Part shown: positions 53,268 to 63,012 of the stretch, piece by piece
Layout: the number at the start of each line of letters is the position of its first letter
Position numbering within the stretch: the first letter of the stretch is position 1
Assembly (NCBI RefSeq): GCF_964204645.1
Contig: NC_134031.1
Span: 21,559,277-21,623,276 of the forward strand
Direction of reading: 5' to 3'
DNA from: Tubulanus polymorphus
Lineage: Eukaryota > Nemertea > Palaeonemertea > Tubulaniformes > Tubulanidae
Length of the DNA: 64,000 nt
Notes under the pieces: generated by a model
Databases searched by the model: none
Seen by the model: the letters and a program-made list of their open reading frames with translations, nothing else
What the model was told of the DNA's origin: nothing
Position numbers and translations under genes: made by a program

Positions 53268-54777
53268 TTGCGGAAATTCCCCTGTGATTGCACCGAGAGC
53301 GCCAAATTCAAAATCAATTTCCTTTAATCGCCATAGATAGCGTCACGAAATAATCGCCACAGATAGCGTCATAATGTCATAATGTTATAACTACTTTATC
53401 AAACGTTAATCATCCGTCTTGTTCCTTTATGGCTGTTATATATCCGGGCCAAATTTCCAGTTTATGCTGCGGCACGATATCGCGTCCGGTCGAGTTGTGT
53501 TCGGTTAAGGATTTCACCCAGACTATGTTCTTACCGAGTTTTAAACTATCCGGGGAATCACGCTTCCGCAGTTGTTATACCGCGTGAGGAATAGAATCCT
53601 TATTTCTTGAATCTTCTTATACTAGACCATTTTAGTCGTCAAATTATATTGTGAAATAGAATTCCGATCTGAAGGCCGAGTCGCCCAGATTTTCGGTCCG
53701 GTTCAATTCGGCACTCCGCGGTGCGGTCCCGTCGGGTGCTCCCTCTTCTGGCGGTTATTTTTCAACTATTCGAACGATAAATCCATTCACGGGTAATAAA
53801 TCCCTCTTTTTTTAAGATTTAATGCTCGGTTCAGGCCGGAATTCTTATTAACTAATTTATGATGGAAAAGTTAGATCGAGCGTCGTTGTTGAGAAACTTA
53901 ATCACGCGTGATCGTGACGTCACGCCGTACCACGTGATTTTCAACCTATTGGAGCGTAGCGGGGACAAAGGCGGGTAGCCAATCAGGATAACGCGGGGAC
54001 AATGAGCCCTATATAAGGCGGGCAGCGCGCTAGTTTGGGATTCTGACCTGAGCGTCGACCACTCGCATGGTTCAATTTAGCTCTCTCTAACCAACGAATA
54101 CTATATTCCAAGTTACGATGTAAGCGCTACCTCTTACGTCCCGATAGGGACCCCCCGTCTTAGGGGATGTGATCACTTGTTACTACAGTTAAGATAGTTG
54201 ATATATTATTATCATTGCCTTGCCGCGGCCTTGATTGCCCGGTTTTTGCGATTACCGCCATGTTCTTTTATCCAAATTCCTTATCCTAATCTATCATTAT
54301 TAGAATGTCTTATCAAGGGTTGCTCCTAATGACGACCTTGTAATTTCAAACTAAGTGGAATGTCCCGGGTGGGTGGATTTCGGCGACGGTGGCTGCTGTT
54401 CGGTAGATGTCCTCGCAGTATCGGTTTGCCTTCAGCCGATGGTACTAGATGGAAGACGATGGCTACTGGTGTGGATGGTACAGCCGCCCTGAGGGACTTG
54501 CCGGTGTAAGATGAGGCTTGGTGTGGAAGATTCAACCGCTGACGGGAATGGTTCATTGGTCCGTGGAACGACGAAGAATGAAGCAGTGTCTACGCAATCC
54601 ACCGAAAGATGTCCGATGGGATTCTGCAAAGACTGCAGGCTGGCCGGGTACCGACCCTGACCGACCCTGTCACTGGACCCACCCCCCCCCTCTTACCTTA
54701 ATCCTTCCTTTGTTATTCGGGGCTTTTCCGTCCTATATCTCGTATAGTATTATCGATCGACGATCGACTGTTTTAGT
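53268..54777 (+). repeat. LTR-like segment related to the gypsy LTRs
   Basis: After a G-rich tract (GGGAGGGGGTGG) the sequence begins TGTTGCGGAAATTCC, close to the TGTAGCGGAAATTCG start of the gypsy LTRs. A TATA-like CCTATATAAGG lies near 54008. The 3' boundary is unknown; the gypsy element begins at 54778. Short frames near 54320-54890 are not supported. Probably a solo or partial LTR. Confidence 0.4.
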
Positions 54778-55238
54778 TGTAGCGGAAATTCGTTTCACTT
54801 CGTTCTGTTCTTTTTATTTTTCACCTGCAGAGTCCTCCCCAGCTCAGTCTAAAATTCATATTAAATTCCTATTAAAAGTTTGTATGATGTAAAATAAAAC
54901 CTTATTATGTATTTGTAACTCTGAGACAAGAATGTTTAATGCTTTGGACTTCGGTCTGGTGGATTAGAAACTATTTTTATTTCTATCTTAATGAAATATT
55001 GTATGATTTAATCTGAATTCAAAAACTGTACCTAAAGACCTTTTCTATGTGTTCGGGTCACTCCCGGTTTGTATTTTTCGAGTTAATGTGCCTTAATCGA
55101 TGTTCCCGTGCTTAAATCGATATTTTTATGCTGTGCTCTGTGCCCGAGATGGCGCCACTATACGGTTCTTAATTATATTGTGTGCTCGGGGTGCTTTGTT
55201 TTAACCAATTAGATAAGGGTACGTCATAATCTGGGCTC

Positions 55239-55245
55239 TATAAAA
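55239..55245 (+). promoter_or_regulatory. TATA box of the 5' LTR
   Basis: TATAAAA within GGGCTCTATAAAAGGC, with a TACGTCAT word about 20 bp upstream. It is conserved at 63474 in the 3' LTR. Transcription should start about 25-30 bp downstream. Confidence 0.75.
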
Positions 55246-55909
55246 GGCAAAAATGTGCTTTATTAATTAGTCTCGGTGCACATTCTTAGGTGTGTATTAC
55301 TAAGATTTTGAACTATGGGGGGAGGGATTAATCTAATTTTCTTAGTAAGTCATACTTAGCACTGATTCTCTTTAAGTATTTCTTGGTCCTTATTCTCAAA
55401 GTTGTTTTTCTTCAAAGATGTTTTCGGAAAACAATCTTTCAGGGTTCAAGGAGGTTTTCTCCTTCGAATTATTCCCCGAAAGTATTCTTCTTTCCGATTT
55501 CCTCTCTTGGTTTTTCCCTCAACTTTTGAGTTTTCGGAGTAGTGACCATCTCTTACATAAACATAATAGGAAGAATGATTAAATAAATACTTAACTGGAA
55601 CTATGATTAAATATAGCGAAAATTCTTATCTTTATTAAGAGCACTTAGAGTTACATCTTCTTTAGCGTAAAACGAGCGCAGGGTTTAAGTAACTATTGTT
55701 GAGTCGTAATGTTAGAATATCTGAAATCTTTATTCCTAATACTATTGAATTCTGGTGCGAGTCGTGCACTTGTATTAAGGGCAATATGCCCTTGTTAATC
55801 TCCTCCTTTGGTGGCCGGTTGGCCATCTTATCTACCTTAAATGTTGTAAATAAGAGATAACCTCGAGGTTGTGTATATATTGTTCATTGTTCGAATATTT
55901 CCAAGAAAT

Positions 55910-55915
55910 AATAAA
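55910..55915 (+). terminator. Poly(A) signal AATAAA in the LTR
   Basis: AATAAA in GAAATAATAAATAG, about 670 bp downstream of the TATA box, placed to define the end of R. Confidence 0.5.
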
Positions 55916-56799
55916 TAGTATTCAAGAGAATATTATCATATACATAAAATTCTAAATCTTTGCCTTTTTCCCTAAACTATTTTTTTTTGTGTCGGATTTA
56001 CTATCAATTGAGGAAAGGATTTTCTTGTGCATTTTTGGGATTCTGTGACACCATAAAATATTCTTGAAGAATCTTGTGGGTTGGAGAGTTTAGGGCATCA
56101 TGTAAGTCTTCAAAAAGGGGAAGCATTGAGGGCACCCTCTAGTGGGAGAGGCCAAATATTGGTGAATGCTCCTCGTTTTATTTAGTTGGTATCTATTATT
56201 CTTTTTGAAGCTAAACGCCTGATCAGGTCGGCTGTGGAGGCTGGAAATACTTGTAGCGCTGGACGCAGTCCTGTATTTCCTCCTCAGTCGGAGAGAAAGC
56301 TAGGGGATTTTTATTTTATTTGACTCATTCATGATTCTTCTATTAATTCTTTTGGTCACAGTTTTTCATAAATGCACACGCCTTTTTCATGGGTGATTTG
56401 TGAGGACATTCAGTCACCCGTGTTACAATTATGACTTATCACTGAGAATTAGGACTCCTTTAAGTATTCTCACTCACCAGAGGAAGACTTGGCCTTATTT
56501 TTGCGCGTTAAATCTCATGGAGGAAAACAAGAGAATTTTCCCCTTCTAGCTTCTCTACTTCCCAGATGCTAGTGACGTGAGCGAACCCTAGAAGCGACGC
56601 CTATATGCAACTTTTTCCTTAAATGTATAGGATTATAGAAAGAGAGAGAGAGAGAGTTACCTGTATTCCCTCTTGGTCAAGGAAATTCCGAGAGTTGAGA
56701 CCTTAGACTTGACATTATGAATTTTAACGGAAACGGAAGTAGATTTTTGTAGTCACTTGCCAGAGCACGCTACCCCGGATCCCGGTATTCCGCTTCAAA

Positions 56800-56818
56800 T
56801 GGTGGCAGCGGTGGGATT
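56800..56818 (+). other. Primer binding site for tRNA-Leu
   Basis: TGGTGGCAGCGGTGGGATT is complementary to CCA plus the 3' end of tRNA-Leu (AAG/TAG type, ending AATCCCACCGCTGCCA). It lies two bases after the LTR. Confidence 0.85.
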
Positions 56819-56892
56819 TTCTTCGATATAAGCACATACGTGCATTATTACTATTTTTTTTTTATCGATACGTTGTAGAGGTTTAGCCTCCC

Positions 56893-56901
56893 TTGGTGAG
56901 T
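56893..56901 (+). promoter_or_regulatory. Splice donor in the leader
   Basis: TTG|GTGAGTG, with GT at 56896-56897, between the primer site and gag. It would pair with the acceptor at 62146 to make a subgenomic mRNA for ORF3. Confidence 0.55.
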
Positions 56902-57098
56902 GAGTCTCCGTAGAGTAATATAATCCGACACCCTCCCTTTTCTCTTATCATTTGAACTACATTAAACTATAACGGTTAGGTCAGGAAGTTTAGTTAGGTA
57001 GAAACCACAGCAGAGTTTGTTTATCGTTTTTCCGTGATAAAACTTTCTTTCATTCTTTTCATAGCGTATTTGTCTGTGAGTCTTTCGTGTGAATAAGA

Positions 57099-58073
57099 AT
57101 GAGTCGTCCGGCTACCCGCTCCATAACTAGATCTCTTGATAGAAGTAGAAGTGCTGAAGATATTCGCCATTTAGCCGAAGCCAGGGATGAACCGGGTATA
57201 CAGAGTCTGTCTAGGGGTGACGGACCTGGTGTTAATTCCTCGGCGATGAATGTAGTATGTCCAAATGTTTCCTCCGAGGCCTACAATTATAAAATGAAAC
57301 CTGAAAGTTATAATGGTGATACTAGCTGGTCTGATTACCGGTTAAGTTTTGAGACCGTTTCTCGTATTAACTCGTGGCCTGATCATGCAAAAGCCGATTA
57401 TCTTTTTGCTTCACTTCGGGGTGCAGCTAGACAGTTGGTCTGTGCAAAACTTTCCTCAGGTGAAGCACTTAATTACTTTGAGATGTGCAAAGTTCTCGAA
57501 TCAAGGTTCGGCAAAGGTGCCCATTCTCAGACCTATTTGGCTGAGCTCAAGAATCGCCGTCGTAAAAGACATGAATCCTTGCGAGAGTTGGGTCAATCTA
57601 TTCTTGTTTCATGTGCACTTGCGTACCCAGATTTTCCGGGGGACCAACGCGAACAGATGGCGCGTATGCATTTTATTGAAGCTTTAGAGGATAAGGAAAT
57701 GAGATTAAAACTGTGGCAAACCAACTACCAAAGCTTGGACGAGCTTATTAGTTTCGCTCTACGAATAGAGGGTATTCAGCTTATGGAAAATGAGCGGGAG
57801 GATAGATCCAATATTCCTGTTTATCAGGTTCGCTCTTCCGCGGCTGCTAGAAATGATGAGATTACGCGCCTGCGTCAGGACTTTGAGAGGCTTAACGCTA
57901 ATATCAGTAAAGTCGTGTCGCAACAAAATGACTATCCTGAGTACAGGTTCAAGCAGTGTTATCGATGTTTAAGATATTGCCATATAGCGCGCCATTGTAG
58001 GAACCCCCCTTCTTCTCATCCTCATAGAGAGAGTTTAAACGAGAAGCGGCTGGTCCAACAGGGGAAAGATTAG
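57099..58073 (+). CDS. Gag with one zinc knuckle
   Basis: 324 codons and intact. A Ser/Arg-rich start, then a capsid-type helical region (YNGDTSWSDYRLSFE near 75, LRGAARQLV near 108, ALNYFEMCKVLESRFG near 125) and a C-terminal zinc knuckle CYRCLRYCHIARHC (CX2CX4HX4C) near 290-303. This is the structural protein that forms the particle and binds RNA. The ATG at 57099 is the first in frame. Near the end lies a slippery heptamer that would give a Gag-Pro-Pol fusion. Confidence 0.92.
   Translation: MSRPATRSITRSLDRSRSAEDIRHLAEARDEPGIQSLSRGDGPGVNSSAMNVVCPNVSSEAYNYKMKPESYNGDTSWSDYRLSFETVSRINSWPDHAKADYLFASLRGAARQLVCAKLSSGEALNYFEMCKVLESRFGKGAHSQTYLAELKNRRRKRHESLRELGQSILVSCALAYPDFPGDQREQMARMHFIEALEDKEMRLKLWQTNYQSLDELISFALRIEGIQLMENEREDRSNIPVYQVRSSAAARNDEITRLRQDFERLNANISKVVSQQNDYPEYRFKQCYRCLRYCHIARHCRNPPSSHPHRESLNEKRLVQQGKD
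58034..58040 (+). promoter_or_regulatory. -1 frameshift heptamer TTTAAAC near the gag end
   Basis: In the gag frame the codons are AGT TTA AAC, so T_TTA_AAC is in phase. The -1 frame entered here is exactly the protease frame and is open until the nonsense codon at 58235. The gag stop is 31 bp downstream. Confidence 0.75.
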
Positions 58074-58546
58074 CTGACTTTGGTGTGTCCCTTTCAAAAG
58101 TAGTTCCTTCGGTTAAATCGGATATCAACTTACCTAGTTCCATGTATATTCCTGCCTCGATTTGGGGAGTTCAGGTCAAATATCTTGTAGATACTGGAGC
58201 TCACGTAACTATTCTTAGCCGTCATGTCTATTCTTAACTTAGAGACAAAATTAAACTGTGTAATTCTAGTGTAAATTTAAGAGCAGCTGATAATCTTCCA
58301 ATCAAGGTTTTAGGATCCGCCGTCATACCTATAGGTTTATTCGACTCCAGTATCACCTGGGAAGTCGTCGTGGCGGACATCAAAGATGACGCCATTCTCG
58401 GAATGGATTTCTTGTCAGCATATGACTGTCATCTTCACCCTAGGCATCAGACAATCACGTGCCAGGGTCATCAGATCAGTGTTGAAAATTCTCCTTCTAA
58501 TCCTGTGTTAGTAAGAAGTATGGATAAAATCAAGGTTCCCCTCTAA
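58041..58546 (+). pseudogene. Aspartic protease domain with in-frame stop and terminal frameshift
   Basis: In the -1 frame from gag: SMYIPASIWGVQVKYL then the active site VDTGAHVTIL (58187 onward), and later the flap-distal AILGMDFL. A TAA at 58235-58237 interrupts it, and a TAA at 58544-58546 closes it where homology would run on into the RT frame one phase away. It would cleave the polyprotein; this copy cannot as written. Confidence 0.8.
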
Positions 58547-61500
58547 CGGAGGTAATCATTCCTTGTTATAAGAGAGGTTCTCATTCATTGGCCAAATGGG
58601 CTATTGTTGAATCTAATCATAATTGGAAATTAGGTATTGATCTTTGTGTAGCTCGAAGCATAATTGATACTGATTGTGAAGCGATCCCTGTCAGGGTGGT
58701 CAATTTAAGTGATTCTTCACGTATCATTTATCAGAATTCCCCTCTCGCTACCCTCTCAGGAGTAAGAGCTGTATGGTCTGAATCCGATTCAGTGTCTAAG
58801 GTAGAAAGTACTAACCCGGAGAGTCTCAAGGATAAAAATCAAGCGGAGCCCGATCACCTCAAAGATCTTATAAAACGTAGTTGCGAGGGGTTGGATCCGA
58901 TACAGTCCAATCAAGTTAAGAAACTGATTTTGAAATACTCCGATGTATTCGCTAAATCTGACTTGGATTTGGGAGAAGCCATGGGGGTTGAACACACTAT
59001 TGACACGGGACATCTTCCGCCTATTAAACAGAAAGTTCGGCGGGTCCCTCAGGCTAAGCAACCTGAATTGAATTCATTATTAGGTAAAATGCAACAATCT
59101 AACGTGATTGAAAAGAGCAATTCTGGCTGGAATTCCAGTATCGTACTAGTCACCAAGCCAGACGGTTCGCTCCGATTGGTTAATGATTTCCGAGATTTAA
59201 ACCAACACACGGTTGCCGATGCCTATCCATTACCTAGAATAGACGATACTATCCGATCTATGTCGGGTGCTGTTTTCTTTTGTCAGGCCGACCTACAGAG
59301 CGGCTATTGGCAAGTTAAATTATCAGAGAATGACCGTGGGAAGACTGCATTAGCTACCCCTCATGGGTTTTATCAATATCGTAAACTACCTATGGGATTG
59401 AAAAATTCTGCCGCTACTTTTGAGAGACTTATGGAAAGAGTTCTCGAGGGTCTTTTGAATGACATTGTTTTAGTTTATTTAGATGACATCATTGTTTATG
59501 GGCGTGATTTTGAGACCATGTTGACTAACCTTGAGAAAGTTTTTATTCGTCTTCGTTCAGCTAATTTGAAACTCAAGCCCAAAAAGTGTAATTTCTTCCG
59601 TCGTAGAGTTCAATTCCTTGGTCATGTTGTTTCTGACAAAGGTGTCTCCTGTTCGGAAGAGAAAATCAAAGCTATTAAAGATTGGGTTAGACCCTCTACT
59701 CAAACCGAGACTAGACAATTCCTCGGTTTGGCTAGCTATTATAGGGCATTTTGTCCTAATTTTGCTTCCATAGCTAAGCCACTTCATTCCTTGACTGAGA
59801 AGTACAAGGTGTTCCTGTGGACTGAGGAGTGTGAGAATTCTTTCCTTAAACTTAAGGAGATGTTAATAACAGCGCCGGTACTAGCTTTTCCTGACCCTAA
59901 GCTTCCGTATATTCTGGACACGGATGCCAGTGGCTGGGGTATAGGTGGCGTTTTGTCTCAACTGGACGAATCCGGTCGTGAGAGAGTCATTTTCTATGGC
60001 AGTAGAACCTTGAGTAAAACTGAGAGAAACTATTGTGTTACGCGTCGAGAGTTACTAGCTGTGGTCGTTTTTGTGAAATTCTTCCGATATTATCTGGAAG
60101 GTCATAAGTTCACGGTCCGCACCGATCACTCCTCCCTCCGCTGGATGATGACCTTCAAAGAACCCGACGGGCAAACTGCCCGATGGCTGTCTCTCCTTTC
60201 GAGTTTCGAATTCGATATCGTACACCGTGAAGGGCGTAAGCACACTAACTGTGACGCTCTTTCTCGCACTAATTGTCCGCAGTGCCAGCGTATGGAAAGT
60301 AAATGCTCCGGTAGTAACGAGAAGCCAAACAAACTCAAAGATCTCAGGGTCAATGCAATTTCTCCTGATACACTTCCTGAGGCTGAGTCCCATGTGGCTA
60401 AATTTCTTCCCTCTGACGAGTGGGAGCCACAAAATTTGGCTCAAGCCTGGTCCGAGATTTCTGCTCTTAGTCCTGCAGCCAAGTTCTATTGGGCTCGGTG
60501 GAATTCCATCACAGTAATTGATGGTGTTTTGCATATAACTAAGAAGAGAGAGGGATTCCCTGACTCTGTACTTACTCTTTTACCTCTCCAATATAGAAAA
60601 AGTGTGTTCGAAAATATTCATTCCTCTGTAACGTCCGCACATTTAGGTATTCGAAAGACTACATTCAGTATGCACCGACGTTTCTTCTGGCATTCTATTT
60701 TGTCAGACATTAAATCTTTCTGTCGTTGCTGTGAAGATTGTCAAGCTAGAAAGTCGTTATCTGAAAAGAGGGCCAAAGCAAAACTGATGTTATATAATGT
60801 AGGTGCTCCTCTTGAGAGAGTAGGAATCGATATCTTAGGTCCGTTACCTGAGTCCAGATCTGGTAATAGCTATATTGTGGTGGTTTGTGACTATTGCACA
60901 AAGTGGGCGGAAGCCTACCCTATTCCCAATCAAGAAGCCGAAACAGTGGCTGAGCAGCTTGTTACGAATTTCATTAGTCGATTTGGTGTCCCTAGATCCT
61001 TGCATTCGGATCGCGGACAAAACTTTCTTTCTTTCCAAGTTGATGACAGAGTTATGTGCCATTTTACACATTCGCAAGACCAACACTACTCCTTATAGAC
61101 CCTCTTCTAATGGTCTCGTCGAGAGATTTAACAAGACGCTAGCTCAGAGTTTGAGAACTCGTGTGAATGAGAAACAGGATGACTGGGATGAGCACTTACA
61201 TTTCATTACTATGGCTTTTCGAGCTACAGTACATGATGTGACCGGATTCTCACCCAATTTTCTCATGTTCGGACGTGAAGTCGATATGCCGGTGGACCTT
61301 ATATCTGGCCGTCCAGCGAACCAGGTGGCTTTTCCGTTTACTCAGTATGTAGCTGAAATGAAGCGCGAGATAGAATCTGCATTTGAGATTGTCCGAATTA
61401 ATATAGGAAAGAGAGGAAAGAGAAATAAACGGAACTACGACTTACTTAGATCTGGATACGGTGTCGGGGATCAGGTATGGCTATTCCGTCCTGCTGTAGC

Positions 61501-61792
61501 GGTCGGCTGTAGTAGAAAGCTTTCGTCTTTCTGGAAGGGTCCATTCCCCGTCATCGAAGTAATTAATGACGTGGTATACAGGCTGTCGGTTCAGGGAAAG
61601 TCCGTTACAGCTCATTTTGATCGTCTCAAGCCGTATCATGCTGGTAACGTTTGTCCTCCTGAAATTAGAGACAAGAAAATGAGTGAAAGTAATTTTAGAA
61701 ATTCTGACTTAACCCAGTCGGTGTATGATTCGTCAGATTCAGTTGTAACACGTTCGGGACGTCACATTAAGCGACCATCTCGATACAATTGA
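58543..61792 (+). pseudogene. Pol: reverse transcriptase, RNase H, integrase, with one frameshift
   Basis: RT: LRLVNDFRDLN, CQADLQSGYWQ, LPMGLKNSAATFERLM and the catalytic VYLDDIIVYG (near 59480). RNase H: ILDTDASGWGIGG and RTDHSSLRWM. Integrase: the zinc-binding H-H-C-C (HLGIRKTTFSMHRRFFWH, CRCCEDCQ), DDE residues in GIDILGPL, HSDRGQNF, and after a shift NGLVERFNKTL, then a GPF/Y-type end (FWKGPFPVIE). The break is at 61024-61036, where CTTTCTTTC looks like a 4-bp duplication; the second frame runs to 61792. No ATG lies at the start, as expected for a fusion product. Family: Metaviridae-type (Ty3/gypsy). Confidence 0.92.
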
Positions 61793-62113
61793 GATCTCTT
61801 TGTTGTTGTCTGTAAGGGTTAACCTTAGTGTTCCTAAGGGCCTGTTGGGTGCATTGATAATTTGTACTAATCATTGAATATGTATACATAGTAGTAATTA
61901 ATCTTAAAAATTTTTCTGCTGTGGGTTTCTTATCTTTCTTGCGGTAATCTCGTGAGATGTAACTCGTTTATAGAGATGTATTCCTTCTTCCTTCTCTTGG
62001 AGGGGGTTTAAAACTATTCTCCACCCTTTTTCTGGCTAGGATGCCACCTTATATACTCACTGACAAGTGGGTTCAATTCGGGTGAAGTTACTTAAGCTAT
62101 ATATATACATATG

Positions 62114-62146
62114 AACTTTGTTTTCTCTTTTTCTATACATTTTCAG
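62114..62146 (+). promoter_or_regulatory. Splice acceptor before ORF3
   Basis: A pyrimidine-rich tract (TTTGTTTTCTCTTTTTCT) then ACATTTTCAG, with the AG at 62145-62146, six bases before the ORF3 ATG. One of the best-looking acceptors in the window. Confidence 0.65.
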
Positions 62147-62151
62147 TGAAT

Positions 62152-62946
62152 ATGGACGCCCAGGACAAGTGGACGTGCCACGACTGCGGTCTTAGCCCTA
62201 GTAATACGTACAGGAAGTCACGCCACCAGGTGTCTTGCACCTGGAAGCTTTTCGGTCGCAAAACGTATCCGGCCGGCACGGTATTCTCATGCCTTATGTG
62301 TGGATTTAGTAATCCGAAAGAGGCGAGGGTAATCACACATATATCAAAATCGCATCGCGACCGCGTTAGAAGGAACGGTAACACTTATGTCGGCTTGATT
62401 CGTTCGTGTGTGCCGGAGGGAGTGCCTCGGACGGTTTTCCCGGGCCTCCCTACCGCTAGTTTCGTGTCCGACGTCGGACTGGATGAGACTAGAGAATCGT
62501 CTGTGTCAGAACTCCCGAAGAAGTTCCCGTTTTTTTCGTTACCGCCGCCGTATTCGCCGCCTCCGCCGCCTAGTTCGCCGCCTCCGCCCATCGAAACACC
62601 TACGTCGTTCGATTGTCTGAACATTCCGCTAACAGGACAAGCTGCGCTGTGCAGCTTTGATGTATCGACTGAGATCATTCTTGACGGCATTGAGGAACCT
62701 GCAAACTCATCCTTACTCATGCGAACATCTACACCCGTACCAGCTGAAGACGCGGTTCCCGTGGAGATCAACCCTGCAGTACTTTCCGAACCTTCGTGCG
62801 CTGTCGGTAATTCTCCGGTCTCCGAGCAATGTGGCGCTGTTCCGCATGTTCACGAATTTCGCGGACACCACCTCGAGATATCGGTCCCGGTTGGAGTCCC
62901 GATTAACTGCCCGTTGTGTCTTCACCTGGTCAAATCTTTTGAATAA
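62152..62946 (+). CDS. ORF3 in env position: two zinc fingers and a proline-rich region
   Basis: 264 codons from the ATG at 62152. Residues 8-30 form CX2CX12HX3C (CHDCG...HQVSC) and about 46-66 form CX2CX12HX4H (CLMCG...HISKSH). A Pro-rich tract (PPPYSPPPPPSSPPPP) lies near 128-145, and a further HX..CPLC-type pair near the end. There is no signal peptide or membrane segment, so it is not an envelope protein. It probably binds RNA or DNA or acts as a regulatory or assembly factor made from a spliced mRNA. Intact. Confidence 0.8.
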   Translation: MDAQDKWTCHDCGLSPSNTYRKSRHQVSCTWKLFGRKTYPAGTVFSCLMCGFSNPKEARVITHISKSHRDRVRRNGNTYVGLIRSCVPEGVPRTVFPGLPTASFVSDVGLDETRESSVSELPKKFPFFSLPPPYSPPPPPSSPPPPIETPTSFDCLNIPLTGQAALCSFDVSTEIILDGIEEPANSSLLMRTSTPVPAEDAVPVEINPAVLSEPSCAVGNSPVSEQCGAVPHVHEFRGHHLEISVPVGVPINCPLCLHLVKSFE

Positions 62947-62995
62947 CCTTATATATATACTTTACCTTTGTCGCCTTTTCTGAGAGGGTCGCTCA

Positions 62996-63012
62996 GGGCT
63001 GGTGGGGGGCTT
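62996..63012 (+). other. Polypurine tract
   Basis: GGGCTGGTGGGGGGCTT immediately before the 3' LTR, the primer for plus-strand DNA. It is less pure than usual. Confidence 0.65.

Larger units (their letters stand above)
54778..56797 (+). repeat. 5' LTR, 2020 bp
   Basis: It starts TGTAGCGGAAATTCG and ends TTCA two bases before the primer site. It is longer than most gypsy LTRs. It contains a TATA box and downstream poly(A) signal, listed separately. Confidence 0.9.

Noticed and set aside
62408-62983. Alternative frames inside ORF3
   Set aside because: Shadow frames without motifs; the ORF3 frame has zinc-finger spacing and its own acceptor.
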